A DNA stretch of 22,598 nucleotides from Sneathiella sp. (GTDB lineage Bacteria; Pseudomonadota; Alphaproteobacteria; Sneathiellales; Sneathiellaceae). Shown here in pieces: positions 7,081-14,487 of the stretch (position 1 is the stretch's first letter; every line of letters starts with the position of its first letter). Made by a program: the position numbers and the translations under genes. Location of the stretch: assembly GCA_002732675.1 (NCBI GenBank), contig NVRR01000025.1:1-22598 (forward strand), read 5' to 3'. A model generated the notes under the pieces. It did not search any database and was not told the origin of the DNA. It saw only the letters and a list, made by a program, of their open reading frames with translations.

Positions 7081-7455
7081 CTAGTCGATTGTTTTAAGCC
7101 GCTTGCGATCAAAAATTTTGAGAACCTGATCCAGGGTCTTGCCGCGTTTCAGGATACGCCCGCTCTGTCCCAGCACCGAATAGGCACCCTGCTTGGCGGC
7201 CAGACGCGGTTCTTTATAAATCCGGAACAACGGTTTATCGGTGGTACGATGGAAAATAGCGAAAATACAGGCTGTCTTTTCCTGTCCAATGGCATAGTCA
7301 CGCCATTCAGATTTGGCGACCATCTGACCGTAAACCTGTAAAATCTTACCAAGTTCCAGGCGATTGAAAAAAACAGGCTGTTGGAATTGCCCCGACCGGG
7401 CGTTTTGTGCCGATCGGGTTAAATAGTGTTCGTCGAAACTGACAACCTCGCTCAT
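7081..7455 (-). CDS. DUF2794 family protein
   Basis: A 124-residue soluble protein: [20 protein letters not shown]..., with the family core [60 protein letters not shown] and a basic C-terminus. I recognise it as DUF2794, a short family I know from Alphaproteobacteria and without known function. The start at 7455 is chosen because GGAG lies 5 bases upstream; an in-frame ATG 7 codons earlier overlaps this site. It is transcribed divergently from msrB, with its own predicted promoter. The gene to its left (the cupredoxin-like protein) is 120 bases away in the same direction. Confidence 0.85.
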   Translation of the reverse strand: MSEVVSFDEHYLTRSAQNARSGQFQQPVFFNRLELGKILQVYGQMVAKSEWRDYAIGQEKTACIFAIFHRTTDKPLFRIYKEPRLAAKQGAYSVLGQSGRILKRGKTLDQVLKIFDRKRLKTID

Positions 7456-7483
7456 TTTCGCTCCAGTTTGCCTCAACGCGCCT

Positions 7484-7512
7484 ATTTTCGGCCAAGCTGA
7501 CTATTTCGTCAA
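7484..7512 (-). promoter_or_regulatory. Predicted promoter of the DUF2794 gene
   Basis: Minus-strand TTGACG (7507-7512), 17-base spacer, GAAAAT (7484-7489). Transcription would start near 7477, about 22 bases before the start codon at 7455, leaving room for the GGAG site. Confidence 0.42.
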
Positions 7513-7606
7513 GTTTTGTGACCATTTTTTTATGTCCGCGGCTCCCTATATGAGTATTGTATCGGCATGGTCCGGATTTACAGAGGCAAAAAAGGGAATC
7601 AGAGGC

Positions 7607-8011
7607 ATGGCGGATAAGATTTCGAAAAGTGATGCGGAATGGCAGGCACAACTGACATCGGAACAGTATAAAGTCGCGCGAAAGAAAGGCACAGAAAGAC
7701 CGTTCACCGGCGTCCATAACGACAATAAGGATCCGGGAACCTATCATTGCATTTGTTGCGAGGCGCCGCTTTTCTCCTCTGCGACAAAATTTGAATCGGG
7801 CACCGGCTGGCCCAGTTTCTACAAACCCATTGAGGGGGAAATGGTCGGTGAAGTTAACGACAGCAGTTTCTTTATGCGCCGTACGGAAGTTATCTGTAAT
7901 CGATGCGATGCGCATTTGGGCCATGTCTTCCCCGATGGGCCGCAGCCCACGGGGCTGCGCTATTGCCTGAATTCGGCGTCCCTGGATTTCAAAGGCGAGG
8001 ATGGCAAATGA
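7607..8011 (+). CDS. msrB: Peptide-methionine (R)-S-oxide reductase MsrB
   Basis: A 134-residue protein, the usual length of a stand-alone MsrB. It reduces the R-epimer of methionine sulfoxide in proteins using thioredoxin. Visible hallmarks are the structural zinc site Cys48/Cys51 (CICC) and Cys97/Cys100 (CNRC), the substrate loop [11 protein letters not shown] (64-74), the [10 protein letters not shown] block (103-112) and the catalytic Cys120 in RYCLNSASL. No signal peptide, so it is cytoplasmic. The start at 7607 gives the standard N-terminus; earlier in-frame ATG codons at 7532 and 7550 would add residues with no family match. The stop codon overlaps the next start as ATGA, so msrB and the cupin gene are translationally coupled. 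Confidence 0.96.
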   Translation: MADKISKSDAEWQAQLTSEQYKVARKKGTERPFTGVHNDNKDPGTYHCICCEAPLFSSATKFESGTGWPSFYKPIEGEMVGEVNDSSFFMRRTEVICNRCDAHLGHVFPDGPQPTGLRYCLNSASLDFKGEDGK

Positions 8012-8493
8012 CGGAAGACAAAACAAAAAAGCCAATTGCCATAAAGGCCGAGGATGTGACACCGCGTGGCAAGCCATCTAACTATCCCGAGCCCTTCTTT
8101 AGTCGCATGGGCGGGCGGGAGAAACGTCAGCTGGGCGATGTCTTCGGGCTCAGGAACTTCGGTGTAAACCTGACTAAACTGATGCCCGGCGCGGAGTCAG
8201 CTCTGCTGCACCGGCATAGCAAGCAGGACGAATTTATCTATATCCTTGAAGGCGAACCAACGCTGGTGACCGAAACGGAGGAGCTAACCCTTGGCCCCGG
8301 ATCATGCGCCGGATTTCCCGCCCAGGGCGCGGCTCATCAGCTGGTCAACCGGACAGAGGAAACCGTGGTCTTTCTTGAAGTCGGGGACCGCTCCAGCGGC
8401 GACGAAGGCAGCTACCCCAAAGACGACCTGAAAGCCGCCCTCGGCGCCGACGGAAAATGGCAATTCACCCATAAAGACGGCCGACCTTATTAG
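8008..8493 (+). CDS. Single-domain cupin protein with an intact metal site
   Basis: A 161-residue protein with one cupin barrel. Motif 1 is [19 protein letters not shown] (His68, His70, Glu75) and motif 2 is [14 protein letters not shown] (His110), giving the usual three-His one-Glu metal site. The N-terminal extension (about 45 residues, with [20 protein letters not shown]) and the tail ending HKDGRPY resemble COG3837-type cupins found as stand-alone proteins in proteobacteria. Catalytic activity is unknown; sugar or small-molecule binding and dioxygenase activity are both possible. The start overlaps the msrB stop by 4 bases (ATGA), which argues for a shared role, perhaps in oxidative stress. 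An earlier in-frame ATG inside msrB is rejected because it would add non-homologous residues. Confidence 0.88.
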   Translation: MTEDKTKKPIAIKAEDVTPRGKPSNYPEPFFSRMGGREKRQLGDVFGLRNFGVNLTKLMPGAESALLHRHSKQDEFIYILEGEPTLVTETEELTLGPGSCAGFPAQGAAHQLVNRTEETVVFLEVGDRSSGDEGSYPKDDLKAALGADGKWQFTHKDGRPY

Positions 8494-8509
8494 ATAGCAA
8501 GGAGGCTAT

Positions 8510-8563
8510 ATGATGTACCCAGCGGAATTGGATGGAGGGGTTAGATGTTACAGGCGTGTTTAA
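8510..8563 (+). CDS. Possible 17-codon leader ORF overlapping the BKACE gene start
   Basis: Directly after the cupin gene an AGGAGG ribosome site is followed 4 bases later by two tandem ATG codons; the frame encodes MMYPAELDGGVRCYRRV and stops at 8561-8563, 19 bases inside the BKACE gene in another frame. The ribosome site is the best in the neighbourhood. It may be a translated leader that couples cupin and BKACE translation, or may be chance. No homologue is recognised. Confidence 0.25.
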   Translation: MMYPAELDGGVRCYRRV

Positions 8564-9276
8564 ATGGCGGGCGCCCTAAATCTGAGGAGATTGCGGTACC
8601 GACGACTCCTGAAGAATTAGCGGAAGATGCAAAAGCGGTTCGGGCTGCGGGTGCCGACGAACTCCATGTTCATCCCCGAAATAGCAATGGGGATGAAACC
8701 CTCGATCCTGATGATATCGCGCGGTGCATGTCAACGATACGGGATGCGGCGCCAAAGATGTCGGTTGGGGTAAGTACAGGCGAATGGATCACGCCGGACT
8801 TGGGTTCGCGTCTTGAGCAGATTGAGCACTGGCATGTTCTGCCTGACTACGCCTCTGTGAATATTAAGGAATCAGGTGCTTTTGGGACTATGGACATACT
8901 ACTCTCAAAAGGCATTGGCGTTGAGGTTGGCATTTGGAGTGCAGAGGATGCCGAGCGTTTCCGCGCCTTTTCAAATGGGCCCGATTGCCTTCGGATTTTG
9001 ATCGAGATGACCAGCGGAGACCCCAAAAGCGCAATGGCTGAGTATCAGGCAGTTATGAAGATACTGTCGACCTACCCGTTCAAATTGCCCATTTTGCTGC
9101 ACGGCAATTCCGGTAGTGTCTGGACGATGATACGCGAAGCGGCGCAGCAAGATTTCTCGACCCGTGTCGGGTTTGAGGATATATACGCTTTGCCGAATGG
9201 AGACGCGGCAACAAGTAATGCCGCGCTCGTGGCTGAAGCTATCAAGATCATACATGAGATCCACGACGGCCGATAA
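8545..9276 (+). CDS. Short BKACE-family (beta-keto acid cleavage enzyme, DUF849) protein
   Basis: A 243-residue protein. BKACE enzymes condense a beta-keto acid with acetyl-CoA through a zinc-dependent retro-Claisen reaction; the type member is 3-keto-5-aminohexanoate cleavage enzyme of lysine fermentation. Here the zinc motif is ELHVHPR (His41, His43), followed by VGVSTGEW (74-81), ASVNIKESGA (103-112), VEVGIW (126-131), ILLHGNSGSVW (183-193) and the C-terminal RVGFEDIYALPNG (207-219), which carries the Glu/Asp pair of the active site. It is shorter than the usual 270-310 residues and belongs to a compact subgroup beginning LQACLNG, whose substrate is unknown to me. The start is fixed: an in-frame TAG lies immediately before the ATG, and GGAGGGG precedes it. 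It converges on the ABC transporter operon with a 14-base gap. Confidence 0.88.
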   Translation: MLQACLNGGRPKSEEIAVPTTPEELAEDAKAVRAAGADELHVHPRNSNGDETLDPDDIARCMSTIRDAAPKMSVGVSTGEWITPDLGSRLEQIEHWHVLPDYASVNIKESGAFGTMDILLSKGIGVEVGIWSAEDAERFRAFSNGPDCLRILIEMTSGDPKSAMAEYQAVMKILSTYPFKLPILLHGNSGSVWTMIREAAQQDFSTRVGFEDIYALPNGDAATSNAALVAEAIKIIHEIHDGR

Positions 9277-9290
9277 TAACCACTTTCCGG

Positions 9291-10289
9291 CTAGCTTTTT
9301 TCTCTCAATTCCCCAGAAAAATGGCAAGCGGCAGTATGATCGGGGCCGACATTGATCAGGGGTGGTTTATCGATTTTACAGATATCCCGGGCCATGGGGC
9401 AGCGATCCTGGAACGAACAGCCGCTGCGTTGCTCGGTTTGGCCGGTGACGTTGCCGGCAAGTTTGATGCGGTCGCGCTTTTTGCCGGATCCGGGTTTTGG
9501 CACGGCGTCCAGCAGGATGCGGGTATAGGGATGGGCGGGGGCAGAGAACAGATCTTCTGTTCGGCCTTTTTCGACGATCTCGCCCAGATACATCACTGCC
9601 ACTTCATCACAGAGATATTCTACAACTGCCAGGTCATGGCTGATAAACATAAACGTGACGCCAAATGTGTCCTGCAGGTCTTTCAAGAGGTTGAGCACCT
9701 GTGCCTGCACCGAGACATCAAGGGCGGAGACAGCTTCATCGGCGACGATGAGTTCTGGATGGGTAATGAGCGCGCGGGCAATGGCAATACGCTGGCGCTG
9801 GCCACCTGAAAATTCGTGGGGGTATTTGTGGGCATCCCGTTGCTTGAGGCCGACAGATTCCAGCGCTTCCGTGACCCTGCGGGCTCGTTCTTCCTGTGTT
9901 ATCGGGCCAAGGGCAGCCAGCGGCTCGGCCACGATCCAGCCAACGTCATGATGCGGATCAAGTGATCCATAGGGGTCCTGAAACACCATCTGGAAATGCC
10001 GTCGCAAGGGTCGGAGTTGATCGAAGCTAAGCCCTACCACTTCATTCCCGAGGATTTTCACCGAGCCTGCATCGGTTTCCTCCAGCGCCATGACATTTCG
10101 GGCCAGAGTGGATTTACCGCACCCGCTTTCGCCGACAATGCCAAAGCTCTTGCCCTTTTGAATGTCGAAACTGACCCCGTTCAGCGCGTAAACATGCCCC
10201 GGTGACTTGAACAGGCTTTCCCGTGGTAGCCGATAATGACGGACGAGGTCACGGACTTGCAGGACGGCGACGGTCGTAGGCTCTGTCAT
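9291..10289 (-). CDS. Peptide-type ABC transporter ATP-binding protein, OppF/DppF class
   Basis: A 332-residue nucleotide-binding subunit, last gene of a four-gene importer operon. It shows Walker [10 protein letters not shown] (53-61), the Q-loop FQDPYGSLDP, signature SGGQRQR (161-167), Walker B LIVADE (180-185) and the switch His in ISHD. The C-terminal oligopeptide/dipeptide (oligo_HPY) extension contains four Cys (GCSFQDRCPMARDIC ... AACHF), a pattern linked to an iron-sulfur cluster in some peptide transporters. The specific substrate (di- or oligopeptide, nickel, or sugar acid) cannot be told from the ATPase. The start at 10289 overlaps the stop of the upstream ATPase gene by 4 bases (ATGA); a longer in-frame reading back to 10394 lies inside that gene and is rejected. 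Confidence 0.93.
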   Translation of the reverse strand: MTEPTTVAVLQVRDLVRHYRLPRESLFKSPGHVYALNGVSFDIQKGKSFGIVGESGCGKSTLARNVMALEETDAGSVKILGNEVVGLSFDQLRPLRRHFQMVFQDPYGSLDPHHDVGWIVAEPLAALGPITQEERARRVTEALESVGLKQRDAHKYPHEFSGGQRQRIAIARALITHPELIVADEAVSALDVSVQAQVLNLLKDLQDTFGVTFMFISHDLAVVEYLCDEVAVMYLGEIVEKGRTEDLFSAPAHPYTRILLDAVPKPGSGKKRDRIKLAGNVTGQTEQRSGCSFQDRCPMARDICKIDKPPLINVGPDHTAACHFSGELREKS

Positions 10290-11281
10290 GCGAACAACCC
10301 TTCCGCCTTCATTGTACGGGCCTTGTCTAGATGGTAGCAGGCGACGTTGTGCCCGGCTGTAAGCTGTCGCAGGGGCGGCGCGGAGTTTCGGCATTCCGCC
10401 GTCGCCAGTGGGCAGCGGTCAGTGAAGGTACATCCGCTTGGCAGGTTGATCAGATCAGGAACCACTCCGGGGATGGTCATTAGCCTTGATGTGCGCCCCA
10501 TCCCCAGTTTAGGCATGGCTGCAAACAGCCCCTGACTATAGGGATGGCTAAGGGCCTCAAAGAAAGTCTCTGTCGGGCCCGTTTCCACGGCCGCCCCACC
10601 ATACATCACCATAATCCGGTCGGTATTTTCAGAAATCACCCCCAGATCATGGGAAATCAGGATTAGCGCCATGTCTTCTTCGCGGACCAGCGACTGGATA
10701 AGTTCGAGGATCTGGTCCTGAATGGTGACATCAAGGGCTGTCGTCGGCTCGTCGGCAATCAGGATGTCGGGAGAGCAGGAAAGGGCCATCGCGATCATCA
10801 CCCGCTGCCGCTGCCCGCCCGAAAGCTGATGTGGATAATTACCGAGCCGTTCCTGCGGGTTCGGAATGCCGACACGATCCAGCAGCCGAACAGCTTCGGC
10901 TTTGGCCTCGGCTCTCGTCATGTTTTTATGCAGACGCAACGGCTCCATCACCTGTCGGCCGATGGTATGGACAGGGTTTAATGATGTCATCGGCTCCTGA
11001 AAAATCATCGCCATGCGGTTGCCGCGCAAGGCACACATCTCGGTTTCGGGCTTCTGCAGGAGGTTTTCGCCGTTAAACTCGATCTTCCCGGTGGTTTCAC
11101 TGCGTTCCGGGAGCAAGCCCATCAGCGCCAGAGCGGTTATAGATTTGCCGCAGCCGCTTTCGCCAACAATGCCGAGGGTCTCGCCTTTTTCGAGGGAGAA
11201 ATTCATATCCCGGACCGCGCGGGCGGCGCCATCAGCGGTGGAGAGGGTAACGCTTAAACCGGTGACGTTCAGTAGCGGCAT
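10286..11281 (-). CDS. Peptide-type ABC transporter ATP-binding protein, OppD/DppD class
   Basis: A 331-residue ATPase subunit that pairs with the OppF-type protein. Walker A is GESGCGKS (40-47), the Q-loop is [11 protein letters not shown], the signature is LSGGQRQR, Walker B is [12 protein letters not shown], and the H-loop is ISHD. The last 90 residues form the oligo_HPY extension with the Cys set [15 protein letters not shown] ... ACYH, as in OppD/DppD. The start codon shares one base with the stop of the upstream permease gene (TGATG), and its own stop overlaps the next start by 4 bases, so all four subunits should be made in fixed ratio. Confidence 0.93.
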   Translation of the reverse strand: MPLLNVTGLSVTLSTADGAARAVRDMNFSLEKGETLGIVGESGCGKSITALALMGLLPERSETTGKIEFNGENLLQKPETEMCALRGNRMAMIFQEPMTSLNPVHTIGRQVMEPLRLHKNMTRAEAKAEAVRLLDRVGIPNPQERLGNYPHQLSGGQRQRVMIAMALSCSPDILIADEPTTALDVTIQDQILELIQSLVREEDMALILISHDLGVISENTDRIMVMYGGAAVETGPTETFFEALSHPYSQGLFAAMPKLGMGRTSRLMTIPGVVPDLINLPSGCTFTDRCPLATAECRNSAPPLRQLTAGHNVACYHLDKARTMKAEGLFA

Positions 11282-12132
11282 CAGCGTTTCCTCGAGAGGC
11301 GAGGGTCAAGCACATCACGCAGGCCATCCCCCAGAAGATTGAGGCCGAAAACCGCGGTAGCGATGGCGATGCCTGGATAAATCGCCTGCCACGGATCAAG
11401 GAACATCAGGGCCTGCGCCTCGTTCAACATCCGGCCCCAGGATGGATGTGGTGGCTGCGTACCAAGGCCGAGATAGGAAAGCGCGGCTTCGGCCAGAATA
11501 GCGATCGCAAACAAGATCGTCGCCTGGACAATGATGATGGACAGGATATTGGGCATAATATGCTCAAAAGTGATGCGAAAGCGGTCTTTTCCCGAAGCGC
11601 GCGCCGCCATGACGAACTCGCGGGTCCAGATGGCGTTGGCGGTTCCGCGAACCAGCCGGGCAAATACCGGTATGTTGTAAAGGCCGATAGCGAGGATTGA
11701 ATTGACGCCACCTGGGCCCAAAATGGCGGTGATCATGATCGCCGAGAGGATTGCGGGGAAGGCGAATGAAAAATCGCTGAACCGCATGATGAGCTCTTCT
11801 GTCCAGCCGCGCCGGGCCGCCGCCAGCAGGCCAAGGCTGACCCCGACCGCAAGACCGATGGAAACGGCAACGACGGCAACGGCAATGGAATTCTGGGTGC
11901 CGGTCATCAACATTGAAACAATATCGCGTCCGAACTGATCCGTTCCCAGCCAATGCGTGCTCGAGGGTGGCAGGAACCGGTTCGCAATGGAGATATCGTA
12001 AGCGGACCCTGGCGTCCAGAACAGCGAAACAGCGGCGCACACCAGCAAAAACCCCGTCATCACACCGCCGACCATAAAACTGCGGCTGCGACGGCATCTG
12101 GCCAGAAAGGAAAGGGACGTGCTGCTGTTCAT
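11281..12132 (-). CDS. Peptide-type ABC transporter permease, DppC/OppC class
   Basis: A 283-residue inner-membrane subunit with an N-terminal helix, the OppC-type segment HWLGTDQFGRDIVSMLM (around 60-76), then five helices and the cytoplasmic EAA loop EFVMAARASGKDRFRITFEH that docks on an ATPase. The C-terminal GDGLRDVLDPRLSRK is the usual end of DppC proteins. Its start overlaps the upstream permease stop by 4 bases, and its stop overlaps the OppD-class start by 1 base. Confidence 0.93.
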   Translation of the reverse strand: MNSSTSLSFLARCRRSRSFMVGGVMTGFLLVCAAVSLFWTPGSAYDISIANRFLPPSSTHWLGTDQFGRDIVSMLMTGTQNSIAVAVVAVSIGLAVGVSLGLLAAARRGWTEELIMRFSDFSFAFPAILSAIMITAILGPGGVNSILAIGLYNIPVFARLVRGTANAIWTREFVMAARASGKDRFRITFEHIMPNILSIIIVQATILFAIAILAEAALSYLGLGTQPPHPSWGRMLNEAQALMFLDPWQAIYPGIAIATAVFGLNLLGDGLRDVLDPRLSRKR

Positions 12133-13079
12133 ATGTCCTGCGCCTTCAGCCGGGGATCAATGACGGCGTAGAGCATATCAACAATGAAATTGACAGTGAT
12201 TACCATGGCGGCAAGCAGCAACACGACATTTTCCACGACGATGGTATCGCGATTATTGATGGCCTTCAGCACCAGCGAGCCGAGCCCTGGGATATGAAAT
12301 ACATTCTCGACGACGACGGTCCCGGCCAGGAGGCCCGCGAACTGAATCCCGGTAACGGTGAGGACCGGGATCAGGGCATTGCGCAGAACGTGTAGCCAGA
12401 GTGTTGCTCGCTGGCTGAGGCCTTTCGCACGGGCTGTCCGCACATAATCCTCGCGATAGACTTCCAGTACGGCGGAGCGGGTGATACGGGCAAGGATGGC
12501 GCCGACGACGGTCGCCAGCGCAATGGCCGGCAGCAGCAAGGCCTTGAAACTTTTAAAAATGCCCTCGTCCCAGCCCGGAAATCCGCCCGCTGGAAACCAT
12601 CTGAGCTCAATGGCGAAGAACATGATCAGCAACACGGCCAGCCAGAAATTCGGGATGGAAATCCCCAGCTGACTAAACCCCATAAGGCCAATATCGGCGG
12701 GTTTGTTGTGATTGGCCGCCGCATAGAGGCCAACGACCAATGCCAAAGTAATGCTGAAAGTAATCGAGATAATAGCGAGAGGGACGGTAATCCAGAGGGC
12801 ACCTTCGACGAGTTCCCACACGGGAACCTTATAGGCATAGCTCATGCCCATTTCCCCGACTAACAGCCCGCTAATCCAATCCCAGTAGCGCACTGGTGCG
12901 GAGCGATCAAGGCCAAGCTCTGTGGTGAGCAACGCGACCATTTCATCGGTTGCGTTGATCCCCAGAATAACCAATGCCGGATCCCCGGGGAGAATTTCCA
13001 TTACAACGAAAATGACCATGGACGCGCCGATTAGGGTCACAATCAGTGTCAGCAGCCGTTTCGCGAAAAAGATACTCAT
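12129..13079 (-). CDS. Peptide-type ABC transporter permease, DppB/OppB class (first gene of operon)
   Basis: A 316-residue permease with the typical opening MSIFFAKRLLTLIVTLIGAS, then the LPGDPA motif (around 34-39), the periplasmic segment LGLDRSAPVRYWDWISGLL, five more helices, the EAA loop DYVRTARAKGLSQRATLWLH and the family ending DMLYAVIDPRLK. The start at 13079 matches the family N-terminus; the ribosome site there is weak. No gene for a periplasmic solute-binding protein precedes or follows in the operon, although family importers need one; it must be encoded elsewhere. A promoter at 13141-13169 faces this gene. Confidence 0.93.
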   Translation of the reverse strand: MSIFFAKRLLTLIVTLIGASMVIFVVMEILPGDPALVILGINATDEMVALLTTELGLDRSAPVRYWDWISGLLVGEMGMSYAYKVPVWELVEGALWITVPLAIISITFSITLALVVGLYAAANHNKPADIGLMGFSQLGISIPNFWLAVLLIMFFAIELRWFPAGGFPGWDEGIFKSFKALLLPAIALATVVGAILARITRSAVLEVYREDYVRTARAKGLSQRATLWLHVLRNALIPVLTVTGIQFAGLLAGTVVVENVFHIPGLGSLVLKAINNRDTIVVENVVLLLAAMVITVNFIVDMLYAVIDPRLKAQDI

Positions 13080-13140
13080 TGTTATTTTTGCCAGACAAGT
13101 GGAGAAAAGCACGCCTGTCGGATTGGTTTCGTGCAAACTA

Positions 13141-13169
13141 ACGTTATCGCCAGAAACCGGGAGGGTCAA
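13141..13169 (-). promoter_or_regulatory. Predicted promoter of the ABC importer operon
   Basis: Minus-strand TTGACC (13164-13169), 17-base spacer, TAACGT (13141-13146). It would start transcription near 13134, giving a leader of about 55 bases. The -35 is good and the -10 is weak, which would fit an activator-dependent promoter (inference). Confidence 0.36.
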
Positions 13170-13295
13170 TCGTCGATCTCACGGGGTTTGTTCGCACTGC
13201 GCTAGAATGCCGCACCATAAGAAAATATGTTGTTCCCTAGGGCAAGCTCGATTATTGATGAGGTTGCGGCGAAATCTCCTTCACTAAAACCCGGA

Positions 13296-13916
13296 ATGAA
13301 TATGAATAAGGTTTTCACCCTCTTAATCGCGTTATTCTTGACCGCCAGCGCTGTCGTCATCGGGCTTTGGGCGACCGGGTTGGTTCAATTCGGAGCGGGC
13401 GGCAAGTCTGGATCGTCTATCGTGATCGCCGGAGCCCCGCAAATCGGCGGCGCGTTTGAGTTGGTCAACCATAAAGGCGAGGCGGTTACGAACGCGGATT
13501 TTAACGGAAAGCTGATGCTGGTTTTCTTCGGCTACACGTTCTGCCCGGATGTCTGTCCGACTGAAATGCAGACATTATCGGTGGTGATGGAGGAACTGGG
13601 GGATGATGCAGGTGACGCCGTCCCGGTTTTTGTGACCGTCGATCCATCGCGCGATACGGTGCCGGTTATGGCGGGGTTTGTTGAGGCATTTCATCCGTCC
13701 TTTGTCGGTCTGACTGGCAGTGAGGCGCAAATCGCTGATATCAAGAAACGGTATAAGGTATTTAGCCAGCGCGACGAGAATGGCGATCCGGAATATTATC
13801 TTGTTGATCATACGTCCTATACTTATCTGATGGACCGCAAGGGTGATTTGATCACCGTCTTTGCTTACGGAACGCCGCCCGAAGATATGGTCGCTAAAAT
13901 ACGTGAACAACTCTGA
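13296..13916 (+). CDS. SCO1/SenC-family copper chaperone for cytochrome oxidase
   Basis: A 206-residue membrane-anchored thioredoxin-fold protein. The N-terminal helix (about residues 6-28) anchors it in the inner membrane with the domain in the periplasm. The copper site is complete: Cys83 and Cys87 in FGYTFCPDVCPTE and His172 in VDHTSYTYL. Sco proteins deliver copper to, or reduce the cysteines of, the CuA site of cytochrome c oxidase subunit II. Two ATG codons lie two codons apart (13296 and 13302); the second is better spaced from the GGA just upstream, so the true start may be 13302. It is followed after 17 bases by a PCuAC chaperone gene, a classic partner. The upstream gene region is divergent from the ABC importer. 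Confidence 0.93.
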   Translation: MNMNKVFTLLIALFLTASAVVIGLWATGLVQFGAGGKSGSSIVIAGAPQIGGAFELVNHKGEAVTNADFNGKLMLVFFGYTFCPDVCPTEMQTLSVVMEELGDDAGDAVPVFVTVDPSRDTVPVMAGFVEAFHPSFVGLTGSEAQIADIKKRYKVFSQRDENGDPEYYLVDHTSYTYLMDRKGDLITVFAYGTPPEDMVAKIREQL

Positions 13917-13933
13917 TTTTAAAGGAATATGCG

Positions 13934-14410
13934 ATGCGAAAGATGCGTTTTTTATCACTGATTTTATTGGCGGTGGTTGTAACTACCGGAATTTACGCTG
14001 ATCCCACCTCGGCTTTAAGCGCGGAAAAAGACGGGGTCATCGTCGAAGATGTCTGGGCGCGGGCCAGACCTGACGGAGCCATTGTCGGCGGTGCATTTCT
14101 GACAATCCGTAATGACGGAAAGAAAGCTGAACGGCTGATTGATGTCCGTTCCCCGGCCGCCCGGCGCGTAGAGATTCATGAAAGCTTTATGAAAGACGGT
14201 GTGATGAGCATGGCGCCAACGGACGCGATTACGATTGCTCCAGGTGAAAAAATTGTCCTGAAGCCCGGCGGATACCATGTCATGCTGATGGGCCTCAAAG
14301 AAAATCTGAGTGAAGGCCGCCGATTCCCGCTTACCCTGGTTTTTGACCGTGCCGGAGAAATTGAAGTGTCGGTACATGTCAAAGACGCCGGTGCGATGGC
14401 CTACAAATAA
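13934..14410 (+). CDS. PCuAC-family periplasmic copper chaperone (DUF461)
   Basis: A 158-residue secreted protein with a signal peptide (residues 1 to about 30). The copper(I) motif H-x10-M-x21-H-x-M is exact: His82, Met93, His115 and Met117. The flanking blocks VEDVWARARPDG and GGYHVMLMGLKENLSEG are family hallmarks. PCuAC hands Cu(I) to Sco or directly to the CuA centre of cytochrome oxidase. AAAGGA lies 7 bases before the ATG. It sits 17 bases after the sco gene, so the two make one operon, which ends at a terminator about 45 bases later. No oxidase genes are in the window. Confidence 0.94.
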   Translation: MRKMRFLSLILLAVVVTTGIYADPTSALSAEKDGVIVEDVWARARPDGAIVGGAFLTIRNDGKKAERLIDVRSPAARRVEIHESFMKDGVMSMAPTDAITIAPGEKIVLKPGGYHVMLMGLKENLSEGRRFPLTLVFDRAGEIEVSVHVKDAGAMAYK

Positions 14411-14453
14411 TTTCTGCAGCCATTTAATCTGTGGATAAAGCAAGCGTGAGAAG

Positions 14454-14487
14454 AAGAGGTACGGATTTTCCGCACCTCTTTTTTTTT
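14454..14487 (+). terminator. Rho-independent terminator of the sco-PCuAC operon
   Basis: An 11-base stem (14454-14464 with 14470-14480, one A-C mismatch) with a 5-base loop, followed by a T run reaching 14487. The T run touches the stop codon of the convergent dehydratase gene (14486-14488). Confidence 0.85.

Noticed and set aside
7346..8077. 243-codon minus-strand frame over DUF2794, the promoter gap and msrB
   Set aside because: It covers a divergent promoter region and is antisense to the MsrB active-site coding sequence.
9321..9809. Plus-strand frame opposite the OppF-class ATPase
   Set aside because: The minus strand carries all ATPase motifs; the plus frame shows none.
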